DNA of 64,000 nt from NCBI GenBank assembly GCA_966211455.1, contig CBIHNI010000009.1, forward strand, positions 119,640-183,639, in the 5' to 3' direction. Positions 49,436-59,070 of the stretch are shown piece by piece. Source of the stretch: 21-14-0-10-47-8 sp966211455 (GTDB taxonomy: Bacteria; Bdellovibrionota; Bdellovibrionia; Bdellovibrionales; Bdellovibrionaceae). Position 1 is the stretch's first letter; the number at the start of each line of letters is the position of its first letter. The notes under the pieces are model-generated. The model worked only from the letters and a program-made list of their open reading frames with translations. It was not told the DNA's origin and searched no databases. Position numbers and translations under genes: made by a program.

Positions 49436-50118
49436 TACGAAACTCCTTCGTGTTTTTGCATTTTCAGCAAGCCTTCGCAAATCACCCAATCCGCAGGCTC
49501 ATCAATTTCAAATCCCGACACCTCGGGCATCTCGTAAAGACCGATTTTCCCGCTCAGACGATTTTTCGATTTTAAAATATCGCCGACAGAGCTCATATAG
49601 AAAGCGCCGTTTTCCATAAAAAGCCCATCGAAATCCTGCCGACGTGGGCGTTTTTGGAAGTCGTAATTCAACGGTTTCCCGTCAGCAGTCCAAAAAAATC
49701 TTTTCGTACGCACGACCGATAAAATGCTATCGGCTTTTTCCTCTTCCAAAAGGTGCAAAGCTCCAGCCAAATCTTCGGCTCGCAAAAAAGGATTGGTCGC
49801 TTGGATCAAAATGAATAGATCTTCACTTTGCAATTCCGCTTTTCCCAGATACTCCAACATGACACTTTCGGTTGAGGATGTATTCTGTGCATTCAAAGCA
49901 TCGCGTTTATAGATTTTAACTTTCGAACTTTTAAGATCACGAGCGACTTTTTCAATGTCATCACTATCAGTCGCAATGACGATTTCATCGATTAGCGGAC
50001 ACTTCTCAGCCGCTTCCATTGTCCAGTAGAGCAATGGTTTACCGGCAAGAGGTTTAATATTCTTGCCCGGAATGGACTGGCTCCCTCCACGCACTGGGAT
50101 AAAAGCCACTCGTTTCAT
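49435..50118 (-). CDS. neuA: CMP-sugar synthetase (acylneuraminate cytidylyltransferase)
   Basis: 227 residues. 'R-G-G-S-Q-S-I-P-G-K-N' near 10 is the nucleotide-binding signature. 'K-P-L-L-Y-W-T' and 'Q-A-T-N-P-F-L-R' near 105 are conserved in NeuA/PseF-type enzymes. It activates a nonulosonic acid with CTP. It starts right at the NeuB stop (one base), so the two form a coupled synthase/activase pair. Sugar identity, whether sialic, legionaminic or pseudaminic, is not decided by this sequence. Confidence 0.87.
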   Translation of the reverse strand: MKRVAFIPVRGGSQSIPGKNIKPLAGKPLLYWTMEAAEKCPLIDEIVIATDSDDIEKVARDLKSSKVKIYKRDALNAQNTSSTESVMLEYLGKAELQSEDLFILIQATNPFLRAEDLAGALHLLEEEKADSILSVVRTKRFFWTADGKPLNYDFQKRPRRQDFDGLFMENGAFYMSSVGDILKSKNRLSGKIGLYEMPEVSGFEIDEPADWVICEGLLKMQKHEGVS

Positions 50119-51057
50119 TTAGCGGTCTCGGTATTTCAGCTTGTCGCGCTGAACTTGTTCGATCGGTAGAATTTCGGTTTTCTTGAAATTCAAAGCTTTA
50201 TAAGTCGCATTCACGTCTCGGCAAAGCTTCTGCAGTCCAGCTGGCTCCAATGAAGCCGCATGGTCAGTTCCCTTCCAAGTGCGATCTTTCGTAAAGTGAC
50301 GCTCGATCCAGCGTGAGCCCAAAGTGTAGGCCGCAATATCAATCGCGATACCCAAATGGTGACCCGAAAACGCAATATCTCTCACTCGAGATTCAAAGCG
50401 ATCTTGGATTTTGGTGATTTCCAGCAAACAAACATCTTCAAACGGAACTGGATATCCCGAAGTGCACGAATACAGAACGACTCGGTCCGCTTGTTTTTTA
50501 TCTTCAAAGAATTTCACGATCTGTTCTTGTTCAGCTGTGGTCGTCATTCCCAAAGAAATGTGCACTTCGCCTTTGTACTGATCGCGCAGAACTTCCAGCA
50601 TTTTGAAATGGTTGTTACATGCCGATGGGACCTTGATGAATTCAGGATCCAAAGAGATCGTCTCTTTCGCCGAAGTCACATCCCAAACCGAAGTCGCCCA
50701 AACGATACCGATCGATTCGCAATACTTTTTCAGCTGCGCGTGTTGATCGATATTCAATTCCAAAAATTCACGGTGAGCACCATAAGTCGCACCGTAAGCG
50801 TTGGCTGGATTTGGGTGAGGAGCATTGTACTGCTCTTCGGTCAGCAATTCTTTTGGAGTGCGCTTTTGAAATTTAGCTGCGTAGGCACCGCAATCTTTCG
50901 AAAGTTTGATCAATTCTTTGGCGATTTCAAATTCGCCTTTGTGATTGCAGCCGATTTCCGAGATCACTCGGGGTTGCTGATATTTTCTCATATAGCCCGC
51001 GCTTTCAGTCTTGTTAAAAGAGTTTTCTACTCTGCCAAAGATAGAATGAGGATTCAT
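50119..51057 (-). CDS. neuB: NeuB-family synthase lacking the SAF domain
   Basis: 312 residues. The barrel has 'S-E-I-G-C-N-H-K-G' near 35, 'G-M-T-T-T-A-E' near 175, and 'E-R-H-F-T-K-D' followed by 'G-T-D-H-A-A-S' near 250-265. The C-terminal SAF domain present in the other NeuB (12794-13876) is missing. In NeuB that domain contributes an arginine to substrate binding, so the aldose may differ. The ATG at 51057 overlaps the galE stop (ATGA) and is used here. A start at 50991, just before the conserved core, is possible and would give 290 residues. Confidence 0.85.
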   Translation of the reverse strand: MNPHSIFGRVENSFNKTESAGYMRKYQQPRVISEIGCNHKGEFEIAKELIKLSKDCGAYAAKFQKRTPKELLTEEQYNAPHPNPANAYGATYGAHREFLELNIDQHAQLKKYCESIGIVWATSVWDVTSAKETISLDPEFIKVPSACNNHFKMLEVLRDQYKGEVHISLGMTTTAEQEQIVKFFEDKKQADRVVLYSCTSGYPVPFEDVCLLEITKIQDRFESRVRDIAFSGHHLGIAIDIAAYTLGSRWIERHFTKDRTWKGTDHAASLEPAGLQKLCRDVNATYKALNFKKTEILPIEQVQRDKLKYRDR

Positions 51058-52040
51058 TTTGCATTGCGCAAGGATTTCATTTCCCATTGGTATGCCGTCC
51101 GACAAATCAGCTCCAGATTGTCGCGTTTCGGGCTCCATTTGAGAATACGTTTCACCTTGTCGTTCGAAGCTACGACCTGCGGCAAATCCCCAGGCCGCCG
51201 GGCTTCAAGTTTCACCTCGAAATCCTGGCCACTGACCTTTTTCATCACGTCGATCACCTGCCGCACAGAAAAACCGTGCCCATAGCCACAATTCATCAAT
51301 TCCGAGCTGCCGCCTTTTTCAAGGTGGTGAAGAGCTGCTGTATGAACATCGGCTAAATCGTCGACATGGATAAAATCCCGCACCCCTGTCCCATCTGCCG
51401 TCGGATAATCCGTTCCAAAAATCGACAGGGACTTTAGCTTTCCTGCCGCCGTCAGCGCGGCTCGTTTGATCAGAACAGAGCCTTCATTGCCATGCTGACC
51501 ACGCAGGCCTTGCTCGTTGGCACCTGCCACATTGAAGTAACGAAGAATTATGTACTTATAATTCAAAGATTGGGCGCAGTCCTGAATCACCTTTTCGCTC
51601 ATCAGCTTTGAACGCCCATACGGAGTCAGCGGGTTGGTGACTGAACCTTCTGTCACCAGCTCCATTCCTGGATCCTGGTACACGGCTGCCGTCGATGAAA
51701 AAACGAAATATCGAACGCCTGATTTCTGGCAGGACTCCAGCAAATTCACCGTTCCCTGGAAGTTATTTTCGTAGTACTTTTCGGGAACTTTGAGAGATTC
51801 GGCCACATTGGTGAATGCTGCAAAATGCATGACACCTTCAATTTCATTTTCATTCAAAATTTCGCGCACCAATTGAATATCACGAACATCGCCTTCAAAA
51901 AGCTTCGCTTTCGAATGAACCAGATCACGATGGCCCGTCGAGAAATTATCTAAAATGAAAACCTGATCACCACGTTGAACCAATGCATCGACCGCATGCG
52001 AGCCGATATAACCTGCGCCACCGGTAACAAGAATTCTCAC
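51054..52040 (-). CDS. galE: UDP-glucose 4-epimerase
   Basis: 328 residues. 'G-G-A-G-Y-I-G-S-H' is the NAD loop, 'S-S-T-A-A-V-Y' near 118 and Y-G-R-S-K (Y-x3-K) near 142 are the catalytic residues. 'D-F-I-H-V-D-D-L-A' near 225 is conserved. It interconverts UDP-glucose and UDP-galactose (or the N-acetyl forms). GTG at 52040 is favoured: GGAG lies upstream and GTGA overlaps the rmlC stop. A GTG at 52052 would add four residues. Confidence 0.92.
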   Translation of the reverse strand: MRILVTGGAGYIGSHAVDALVQRGDQVFILDNFSTGHRDLVHSKAKLFEGDVRDIQLVREILNENEIEGVMHFAAFTNVAESLKVPEKYYENNFQGTVNLLESCQKSGVRYFVFSSTAAVYQDPGMELVTEGSVTNPLTPYGRSKLMSEKVIQDCAQSLNYKYIILRYFNVAGANEQGLRGQHGNEGSVLIKRAALTAAGKLKSLSIFGTDYPTADGTGVRDFIHVDDLADVHTAALHHLEKGGSSELMNCGYGHGFSVRQVIDVMKKVSGQDFEVKLEARRPGDLPQVVASNDKVKRILKWSPKRDNLELICRTAYQWEMKSLRNAK

Positions 52041-52600
52041 GACCCACTCCACTTAAATTTTGGATCTTGAGCATACTGAGCAAGGCTCTGCATTTCTGCA
52101 TCCTTCGGACTCACGATTGGGTCTTGATATGGCCACTCGATTTGCAAGGCTGGGTCCGACCAGCGAATGCCAGACTCTCCCTTGCCATTGTATTCAGATG
52201 TGCACTTGTAAAGAAGATCAGCACTTTGAGACAGAACTGCAAAACCATGGGCAAAACCTGGGGGGATCCAAAACCACTGCGGCTTTGCTCCATCCAACTC
52301 GACATGAATGGACTTTCCAAAGGTCGGAGACCCTTGCCTTACATCGACGGCCACATCAAAGATACGACCGTTTGCGCATGTCACAAGCTTTCCCTGTGGT
52401 TGATCCCACTGATAATGAAGACCACGAAGCACTTTTTCGCTCGATCTCGAGAAATTGTCCTGCACGAACTGGGTCGGCAATCCAGCTTCCTGAAAAACTG
52501 ATTGCTTATAACGCTCGACAAAGAAGCCCCTCGAATCCGGAAAACTTCTCAACGTAATGAGCTTCAAGCCCGTAATAGGAAATGTTTCGATTTGCAGCAT
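52037..52600 (-). CDS. rmlC: dTDP-4-dehydrorhamnose 3,5-epimerase
   Basis: 187 residues, the usual size. 'S-R-G-F-F-V-E-R-Y' near 27 and 'L-R-G-L-H-Y-Q-W' with the active-site His near 61 are present, as are 'P-G-F-A-H-G-F' near 115 and 'I-R-W-S-D-P' near 148. It epimerises dTDP-4-keto-6-deoxyglucose at C3 and C5, third step of dTDP-L-rhamnose synthesis. It is followed by galE with a GTGA overlap and preceded by rmlD after 51 bases. Confidence 0.95.
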   Translation of the reverse strand: MLQIETFPITGLKLITLRSFPDSRGFFVERYKQSVFQEAGLPTQFVQDNFSRSSEKVLRGLHYQWDQPQGKLVTCANGRIFDVAVDVRQGSPTFGKSIHVELDGAKPQWFWIPPGFAHGFAVLSQSADLLYKCTSEYNGKGESGIRWSDPALQIEWPYQDPIVSPKDAEMQSLAQYAQDPKFKWSGS

Positions 52601-52651
52601 ATCGGCCTCAAATCTAGGTCAGCCCCACCGAAAGTGCAAGGCGCCGCGAGC

Positions 52652-53545
52652 CTAGCCTTGTGAATTGCTGCGGATGCGTTTTAGGCAAAGACTCACGGAC
52701 TCTTGCCATGATGGCAGCTGCAAACCAAAGATCTTCGAAAGCTTGTCTTGGTTGAGCCGCGAATTGTGCGGACGATGGGCCGGTGTCGGATAGTCCGAAG
52801 TCGGGATCCCCTCCACCTTTTCCACAGCCACCGAATAATTCAGGGCGCGAGCTTCAGCAAAAATTCCTTCGGCGAAACCAGCCCAGCTAACAAAACCCTG
52901 TCCGGCCATGTGATACACGCCGGATGCAAATTTCTCCCCAGCCTTCACGCGTTCGATAATTTTCCAAACAGCCTCGGCAATCGCCGGCGCATAGGTCGGC
53001 CCGCCCACTTGGTCATTTACGACCCGCATGGTGGCCCGATCCCGACCGTAGCGAAGCATGGTCTTCAAAAAATTTTTTCCGTATTCCGAATACACCCAGG
53101 ACGTTCTGAAAATAAAATGCCGACAGCCCGAAGCATAAATTGCTTCGTCACCATGAAGCTTGGTTTCACCGTACCAGTTGCAAGGAGCCTTGGGCGAATC
53201 CTCGGCCCATGGCTTCGAACCTTCGCCCGAATAGACATAATCCGACGAGAAATGAATCATCAGCGCGCCATTGGTCCCGCACCATCTGGCAATCGCCTGC
53301 GGTGCTTTGGCGTTCAGGCTTTCAGCAAGATCACGGTCTTCTTCAGCTTTGTCGACTTGGGTGTAGGCCGAGCACACGACAACAATTTCCGGCCCATACT
53401 TATCCAGAAAACCTGCAAGCTTTGCAGGCTCTTCAAAATTAGCTTCGTGACTGGAAACATAAACCGTCTGCCCTTCGTATTGCGAAGGCATCATGGCTTG
53501 AAAAGATTGAGCAAGCTGTCCGCTTTTACCGAAAACTAAAATCAT
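52652..53545 (-). CDS. rmlD: dTDP-4-dehydrorhamnose reductase
   Basis: 297 residues. 'G-K-S-G-Q-L-A-Q' near 6 is the NADPH loop typical of RmlD. 'S-S-D-Y-V-Y-S-G' near 103 and Y-G-E-T-K near 128 are the SDR active site. It makes dTDP-L-rhamnose, the last step of the pathway. Its start lies one base after the metH stop, so the rml genes are split by metF and metH but remain in the same transcription unit. Confidence 0.95.
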   Translation of the reverse strand: MILVFGKSGQLAQSFQAMMPSQYEGQTVYVSSHEANFEEPAKLAGFLDKYGPEIVVVCSAYTQVDKAEEDRDLAESLNAKAPQAIARWCGTNGALMIHFSSDYVYSGEGSKPWAEDSPKAPCNWYGETKLHGDEAIYASGCRHFIFRTSWVYSEYGKNFLKTMLRYGRDRATMRVVNDQVGGPTYAPAIAEAVWKIIERVKAGEKFASGVYHMAGQGFVSWAGFAEGIFAEARALNYSVAVEKVEGIPTSDYPTPAHRPHNSRLNQDKLSKIFGLQLPSWQESVSLCLKRIRSNSQG

Positions 53546-53546
53546 C

Positions 53547-56500
53547 TTAGAAGATTAAATTCGAAAGCCACTTTTCAATCAACTGCCGAGACACTTGCTT
53601 GCGCCGAGCCAAGTCCTGCACCTGATCTTCGCCGATTTTTCCCACATGGAAATAACGGCTGGCCGGATGGAAGAAGTAATAGCCCGACACCGAGCTCCCC
53701 GGCGTCATCGCATAATTTTCGGTCAGCTTCACGCCCGTGCGTTTTTCCGCATCCAGAAGCTTCCACAGCTTTTCTTTTTCACTGTGGTCCGGGCATGCCG
53801 GATATCCCGGCGCCGGACGGATGCCCTGGTATTTCTCGTCGATCAGGTCCTGAGCGCTGAGATTTTCATTTTGACCAAAGCCCATCCATTCACGCATGCG
53901 TTTATGGCAAGCTTCAGCCAAAGCTTCGGCAATGCGATCGCCCAAGGCCTTGGTGATCAACGAACTGTAATCGTCATGTTGTTTTTCAAATTTCAAAGCG
54001 AGCTCTTCAACCTGCGCACCGGCGGTGACGACAAAGGCCCCCATCCAGTCTTTTTGGCCACTGGTTTCGGGCGCCACAAAATCTGCCAGGCAGCGATAAA
54101 ATCCGCCAACGGCCTCTTTCTCGCGCTGCTGACGAAGGAAACACAACGTTTCAAGCTCCTTGCCTTGCGCATCGCGGATCACGACATCATCGTCATGCAC
54201 CTGATTGGCCTGCCAGACTCCGACCGTTGCTTTTGGCGAGAACAGTTTCTCGTCGACAACTTTCTTCAAAAGTTTCTGCGCATCTTGGAACAGTTGGGTC
54301 GCTTGCACACCGTATTTTTGATGGCCGAGGATTCCGGGATAAAGACCTTTCAGATCCCATGCCCAGAAAAACGGTGACCAGTCGATATAAGGAGTGATTT
54401 CTTCCAGAGAAAATTTCCAATCAAAAACACCAGCCGCTTGTGGCTTCCAAGCGATTGGCGCCTTCCAATCAACAGCCGACTTCTGCTCGCGAGCTTTTTC
54501 CAGTGTCACAACAGGAGATTCTGTCTTCTGTGCCAAGTGACGCTCTTTCAAGCCTTGGTACTGCTCTTTGATTTCCAAAGTGTACTTGTCTTTTTCTTTG
54601 GCGTTTTGCAGTTTCCCCATGACTTCGGTGACAAGCGAAGCATCTGCAACATGCACCACCGCACCCGAATAATGTTCTGCAATCTTCACCGCCGTGTGCA
54701 GCTTCGAAGTCGTGGCTCCACCGACAAGCACTGGGATCTTCATGCCAAGCTTTTCAAACTCTTTCATATTGAATATCATTTCATCCAATGACGGCGTGAT
54801 CAGACCCGAAAGGCCGATCGCGTCCACACCATGTTCTTGCGCTTTTTTGATAATATCGTGGCAAGAGACCATCACGCCCATGTCAATCACTTGATAGCCA
54901 TTGCAGGCCAAGACGACTGATACGATATTTTTTCCAATATCGTGAACGTCACCTTTCACTGTTGCCAGCAGCACGCGGCCCTGACTTGCGGCTTTCGATT
55001 TGTCCGCCAGCATATAAGGCTCAAGCACGGCGACCGCTTTTTTCATCACGCGCGCGCTTTTCACCACCTGGGGTAGGAACATCTTTCCCTGACCGAAAAG
55101 CTCGCCCACCACTTTCATACCGGCCATCAAAGGGCCTTCGATCACCGCCAGTGGTGACTGCAGCTGCTGATAGGCTTCCAGTGCATCCTTTTCGATATGC
55201 TCGTCGATTCCTTTGATCAATGCGTGCGTGATTCGTTCTTGCAAAGGCAGCTTCAACCACTGATCGGTTTCTTTGGCGACCTGGGTTTTCCCCATGGATT
55301 TAAACTGCTCGGCCATTTCGATCAGTTTTTCAGTGGATTCCGGATTGCGATTTAAAATGACATCTTCGCAAAGCTCTTTCAGCTTCGGATCGATTTCTTC
55401 GTAGATCTCGATCATGCCGGCATTGACGATGGCCATATCCAGCCCCGCCTTGATTGCATGATGCAAGAAGATCGAATGCATCGCTTCGCGCACGCGATCG
55501 TTTCCGCGGAACGAAAAAGAAAGGTTCGAAAGCCCACCGCTGGTCAAAGCTCCTGGGCATTCGGCTTTGATCTTTTTGACCGCTTCGATAAAATAGACGC
55601 CATATGGATTGTGCTCTTCCATACCGGTTGCGATCGCCAAGATATTCGCATCAAAAATCAAATCACCTGGATGAAATCCAAGCTCGTTCACCCAGATATT
55701 GTAGGCCCGTTTGCAAATTCTAATTTTATCTTCGACCGTCACAGCTTGGCCTTGTTCATCAAAAGCCATCACCACCGCAGCGGCTCCGTAACGATTGACA
55801 AGCTCGGCTTGGCGCTTAAAGACCTCAGGTCCTTCTTTCAGAGAGATCGAATTGACGACCGCCTTGCCTTGCACGCACTGAAGACCCGCTTCGATCACAT
55901 CCCATTTGGACGAGTCGATCATAAATGGCACGCGTGAAATATCCGGCTCGCTGGCCAAAAGATTCAGGAAATGAGTCATCTCCTCTTTCGAATCCAACAT
56001 GCCTTCATCAAGATTGATATCGATAATATTGGCACCGTTTTCAACTTGCCCACGCGCGATTGTCAGCGCATCGGAATAGCGCTTTTCTTGAATGGCCTTG
56101 GCAAATTTTTTCGATCCCGTCACATTTGTGCGCTCGCCGACGAACAGAAAGGGTCGTTCGCTTCCACTCTGAAAGCTTAAAGCTTCCAACCCAGAGACGG
56201 CAAAAGCCATGGGCGTTGTCGGGACTTTTCGCGCCGGCAATGCCTTCAAACCATCGACAAGTGCCTTGATATGCTCCGGGGTCGTTCCGCAACAACCACC
56301 AACGACGTTCAAAAGCCCGTCCTTCGCATATTTTTTCATTTCAAATGCCAGCATCTCGGGGGTTTCATCATAGCCCGTTGGCGCCAGCGGATTTGGCAAA
56401 CCGGCATTGGGATAACAACTGACAAAAGTATCCGAAATGCGCGAAAGCTCGGCCAAGAATGGACGCATCTCTTTCGCTCCCAAAGCGCAGTTCATACCGA

Positions 56501-57236
56501 CACTCAAAGGCTTCGAATGTTTCACCGAATTCCAGAAGGCACCGGTGTTCTGACCGGACAGAGTTCGTCCTGAAAGATCGGTGATCGTCACCGAAATCAT
56601 CAGCGGAATGCGCTCACCACGCTCTTGCTCGATTTTTTGAATCGCCCAAAGTGCGGCTTTCAAATTCAAAGTATCAAACACCGTTTCCGGCAAAAGAATA
56701 TCCGCGCCACCATCCAGCAAAGCTCTTACTTGTTCTTCGTAAGCATCTGCCAGCTCTTGAAAGGCAATCGCCCGGAAAGCCGGATTGTTCACCTCTGGCG
56801 AAAGGCTTAAGGTTTTATTGGTTGGCCCCAATGCGCCTGCCACATAGGCTTTGCGACCGGTTTTTTGAAACAAAGCTTCGCATTCCAATTTCGCCAAGCG
56901 CGCCGCTTCGAAATTGATTTGCTTCACATACTTTTCAAGGCCGTATTCTTTTTGCGCGACCGTCGTGCCGTTGAAGGTATTGGTCTCGATGATATCGGCG
57001 CCGGCTTCCAGATACTGACGGTGGACTTCACGAACCACGTCTGGCTTCGTCAAACAAAGCAGATCATTGTTACCTTTGAGATCGATTTTCGAATCTTGAA
57101 AAATCGTCCCGCGATAGTCGGCCTCTTGCAGTTTGTACTGCTGAATCATGGTGCCCATGGCGCCATCGATAAAAAGAATTCTTTCGGCAAGGGCTTTTTC
57201 CAGCTCTTGCCATAGAGCCGACTTCTTCAACAGCAT
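53547..57236 (-). CDS. metH: Cobalamin-dependent methionine synthase
   Basis: 1229 residues, matching full-length MetH. It moves a methyl group from methyltetrahydrofolate to homocysteine via methylcobalamin. The domains are in the usual order. The homocysteine domain has zinc cysteines 'G-G-C-C-G-T-T' near 315. The folate domain has 'G-E-R-T-N-V-T-G-S' near 365. The B12 domain has D-V-H-D-I-G near 763, with the cobalt-ligand His. The activation domain runs from about 900 to the end, with 'R-P-A-P-G-Y-P-A-C' near 1139. All key motifs are intact. metF lies 9 bases upstream. No riboswitch can fit, since metF and metH are internal to the operon. Confidence 0.97.
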   Translation of the reverse strand: MLLKKSALWQELEKALAERILFIDGAMGTMIQQYKLQEADYRGTIFQDSKIDLKGNNDLLCLTKPDVVREVHRQYLEAGADIIETNTFNGTTVAQKEYGLEKYVKQINFEAARLAKLECEALFQKTGRKAYVAGALGPTNKTLSLSPEVNNPAFRAIAFQELADAYEEQVRALLDGGADILLPETVFDTLNLKAALWAIQKIEQERGERIPLMISVTITDLSGRTLSGQNTGAFWNSVKHSKPLSVGMNCALGAKEMRPFLAELSRISDTFVSCYPNAGLPNPLAPTGYDETPEMLAFEMKKYAKDGLLNVVGGCCGTTPEHIKALVDGLKALPARKVPTTPMAFAVSGLEALSFQSGSERPFLFVGERTNVTGSKKFAKAIQEKRYSDALTIARGQVENGANIIDINLDEGMLDSKEEMTHFLNLLASEPDISRVPFMIDSSKWDVIEAGLQCVQGKAVVNSISLKEGPEVFKRQAELVNRYGAAAVVMAFDEQGQAVTVEDKIRICKRAYNIWVNELGFHPGDLIFDANILAIATGMEEHNPYGVYFIEAVKKIKAECPGALTSGGLSNLSFSFRGNDRVREAMHSIFLHHAIKAGLDMAIVNAGMIEIYEEIDPKLKELCEDVILNRNPESTEKLIEMAEQFKSMGKTQVAKETDQWLKLPLQERITHALIKGIDEHIEKDALEAYQQLQSPLAVIEGPLMAGMKVVGELFGQGKMFLPQVVKSARVMKKAVAVLEPYMLADKSKAASQGRVLLATVKGDVHDIGKNIVSVVLACNGYQVIDMGVMVSCHDIIKKAQEHGVDAIGLSGLITPSLDEMIFNMKEFEKLGMKIPVLVGGATTSKLHTAVKIAEHYSGAVVHVADASLVTEVMGKLQNAKEKDKYTLEIKEQYQGLKERHLAQKTESPVVTLEKAREQKSAVDWKAPIAWKPQAAGVFDWKFSLEEITPYIDWSPFFWAWDLKGLYPGILGHQKYGVQATQLFQDAQKLLKKVVDEKLFSPKATVGVWQANQVHDDDVVIRDAQGKELETLCFLRQQREKEAVGGFYRCLADFVAPETSGQKDWMGAFVVTAGAQVEELALKFEKQHDDYSSLITKALGDRIAEALAEACHKRMREWMGFGQNENLSAQDLIDEKYQGIRPAPGYPACPDHSEKEKLWKLLDAEKRTGVKLTENYAMTPGSSVSGYYFFHPASRYFHVGKIGEDQVQDLARRKQVSRQLIEKWLSNLIF

Positions 57237-57245
57237 GGTGCGACC

Positions 57246-58190
57246 TTATTTGAATTTGCGAACGACATCGACAACCAAATCCGTGTCATTCATCACATAA
57301 AAATGGACGCAAGGAGCTTTTTGAGCCAATAAACCTTCAACCTGTTTCATCGCCCAACGTTTACCAATTTCACTGGCCAAACTTGGATGCTTTAAAACGT
57401 CATCCGAAAGCTCAACCGGAATATCGACGTAGAAATTTTTCGGTATCGATTTCAACTGCTCAGCTGATTTTAAAATTTTAATGCCGGGAACAATTGGAAC
57501 ATCAATATCAGCCTTTCGGCACTGATCCACAAAGTCGAAATATTTCACATTATCAAAGAACATTTGGGTCACGATATAGTCTGCGCCCGCTTCAACCTTT
57601 TGCTTCAGATAATCAATGTCAACTTTCATGTTTGGCGCTTCGAAATGTTTTTCTGGATAGCCCGCTACGCCAATTCCAAAGTCCATCTTTGCCGTCTCCG
57701 ACATTTCTTCCAAATACTGCCCGCGCTTTAAGTCAGAAATCTGCAACACCAGATCTTTGGCATATTTGTTTGATGTGCGGTCTTTTGAAATTGCCTTTTG
57801 AAAATTGAGATAATCCCCACGCAACGCCAAAACATTATTGATCCCTAAATAACTCAGTTCAATCAAAGCATCTTCGGTCTCTTCACGTGTAAAGCCCTGA
57901 CAAAGAATGTGCGCGACCGTATCAATATGAAAGCGATTCTGAATAATTCCACAAATACCCATTGTGCCGGGCCGCTTTTTCACGATCCGACGTTTGATAC
58001 TTCCGTCATCCATCTCGTTGTAGAATGCGACGGACGAGTGAGCTGTCACATCGATCCACGGTGGATTGAGCGGCGCCAATTGCTCCACAACCTCAATCAA
58101 GTCATTCACGCTTCGTCCGCGCGGAGGGGGAACAATTTCATAACTGAACAAAGGAGCTTTCGCCCCTTGCAAATGCTCGATGACTTTCAT
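57246..58190 (-). CDS. metF: Methylenetetrahydrofolate reductase
   Basis: 314 residues. It reduces methylene-THF to methyl-THF, the methyl donor for MetH. 'S-Y-E-I-V-P-P-P-R-G' near 17 holds the catalytic Glu. 'D-V-T-A-H-S-S' near 48, 'L-A-L-R-G-D' near 115 and 'D-Y-I-V-T-Q-M-F-F-D' near 190 are conserved. Its start is one base from the rmlA stop. Placement next to metH gives a functional pair for methyl transfer and SAM supply. Confidence 0.95.
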   Translation of the reverse strand: MKVIEHLQGAKAPLFSYEIVPPPRGRSVNDLIEVVEQLAPLNPPWIDVTAHSSVAFYNEMDDGSIKRRIVKKRPGTMGICGIIQNRFHIDTVAHILCQGFTREETEDALIELSYLGINNVLALRGDYLNFQKAISKDRTSNKYAKDLVLQISDLKRGQYLEEMSETAKMDFGIGVAGYPEKHFEAPNMKVDIDYLKQKVEAGADYIVTQMFFDNVKYFDFVDQCRKADIDVPIVPGIKILKSAEQLKSIPKNFYVDIPVELSDDVLKHPSLASEIGKRWAMKQVEGLLAQKAPCVHFYVMNDTDLVVDVVRKFK

Positions 58191-58191
58191 T

Positions 58192-59070
58192 TTATAGCTG
58201 CTCGTACTTCAAAAGGTTTTTCAAATACAAACCATAACCTGAAGCAGGGTAACTTTCAGCAATTTGTTGCAAATGTTGTCGACTGATAAACCCGCGGAGG
58301 TAAGCGATCTCTTCAAGACATGCGATCTTCAGACCTTGGCGTTGCTCGATCGTCTGGACGAATTGCGAAGAAGCCAGTAAAGATTCGTGCGTGCCTGTAT
58401 CAAGCCATGCCACGCCCCGACCTAAAGTTTCTACTCGAAGTTCTTTCGCTTCCAGATAGCGACGGTTCAGATCGGTGATCTCAAGCTCACCGCGCTTCGA
58501 AGGCTTCAACTGTTTCGCGTATTCGACAACTCTATCGTCATAAACATACAATCCCGTAACAGCCCAGTTGGATTTCGGCTTCAATGGTTTTTCTTCGATC
58601 GACAAAGCCTGATGTTTGGCATCCAGCTCGACCACGCCATATCGTTCCGGATCTTGTACATGATAGGCAAATACAGTCGCACCTTTTTCCAGCTCACAGG
58701 CTCTCTGCAGCTGCTGGGGCACATCGTGGCCATAGAATAAATTATCGCCCAAAATCAGGCAAACGCGATCGTTGCTAATAAATTTCTCGCCCAGCAAAAA
58801 GGCTTGCGCGATACCTTCAGGCTTCGCTTGCTCTTGAAACGAAAATTGAACACCAAACTGCGAGCCATCACCCATCAAATCGCGAATCATTGGCAAATCC
58901 CGAGGCGTACTGATAATCAGAATTTCGCGGATCCCCGCCAGCATCAAAATCGAAATTGGATAATAGATCGTGGGCTTATCATACACCGGCAGCAACTGTT
59001 TGCTGACAGTTTTAGTGCTTGGATAAAGTCGGGTGCCACTGCCCCCCGCAAGAACAATTCCCTTCATCAT
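58192..59070 (-). CDS. rmlA: Glucose-1-phosphate thymidylyltransferase
   Basis: 292 residues. 'G-G-S-G-T-R-L-Y-P-S-T' near 9 and 'S-K-Q-L-L-P-V-Y-D-K-P' near 23 are the RmlA nucleotide and sugar-phosphate signatures. 'L-G-D-N-L-F-Y-G' near 108 contains the metal Asp, and 'G-V-A-W-L-D-T-G-T' near 220 is also conserved. It makes dTDP-glucose, the first step of dTDP-rhamnose synthesis. The start overlaps the rmlB stop by 4 bases. Confidence 0.96.
   Translation of the reverse strand: MMKGIVLAGGSGTRLYPSTKTVSKQLLPVYDKPTIYYPISILMLAGIREILIISTPRDLPMIRDLMGDGSQFGVQFSFQEQAKPEGIAQAFLLGEKFISNDRVCLILGDNLFYGHDVPQQLQRACELEKGATVFAYHVQDPERYGVVELDAKHQALSIEEKPLKPKSNWAVTGLYVYDDRVVEYAKQLKPSKRGELEITDLNRRYLEAKELRVETLGRGVAWLDTGTHESLLASSQFVQTIEQRQGLKIACLEEIAYLRGFISRQHLQQIAESYPASGYGLYLKNLLKYEQL

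Noticed and set aside
50356..51285. Plus-strand open frame of 309 codons over neuB and galE
   Set aside because: Antisense to two clear enzymes, with a low-complexity translation.
53595..54377. Long plus-strand open frame of 260 codons inside metH
   Set aside because: It lies wholly antisense to a well-conserved gene, has no ribosome site and no recognisable motif.
57246..58190. SAM or cobalamin riboswitch for metF/metH
   Set aside because: The genes start one and nine bases after upstream stops, leaving no leader for a riboswitch.
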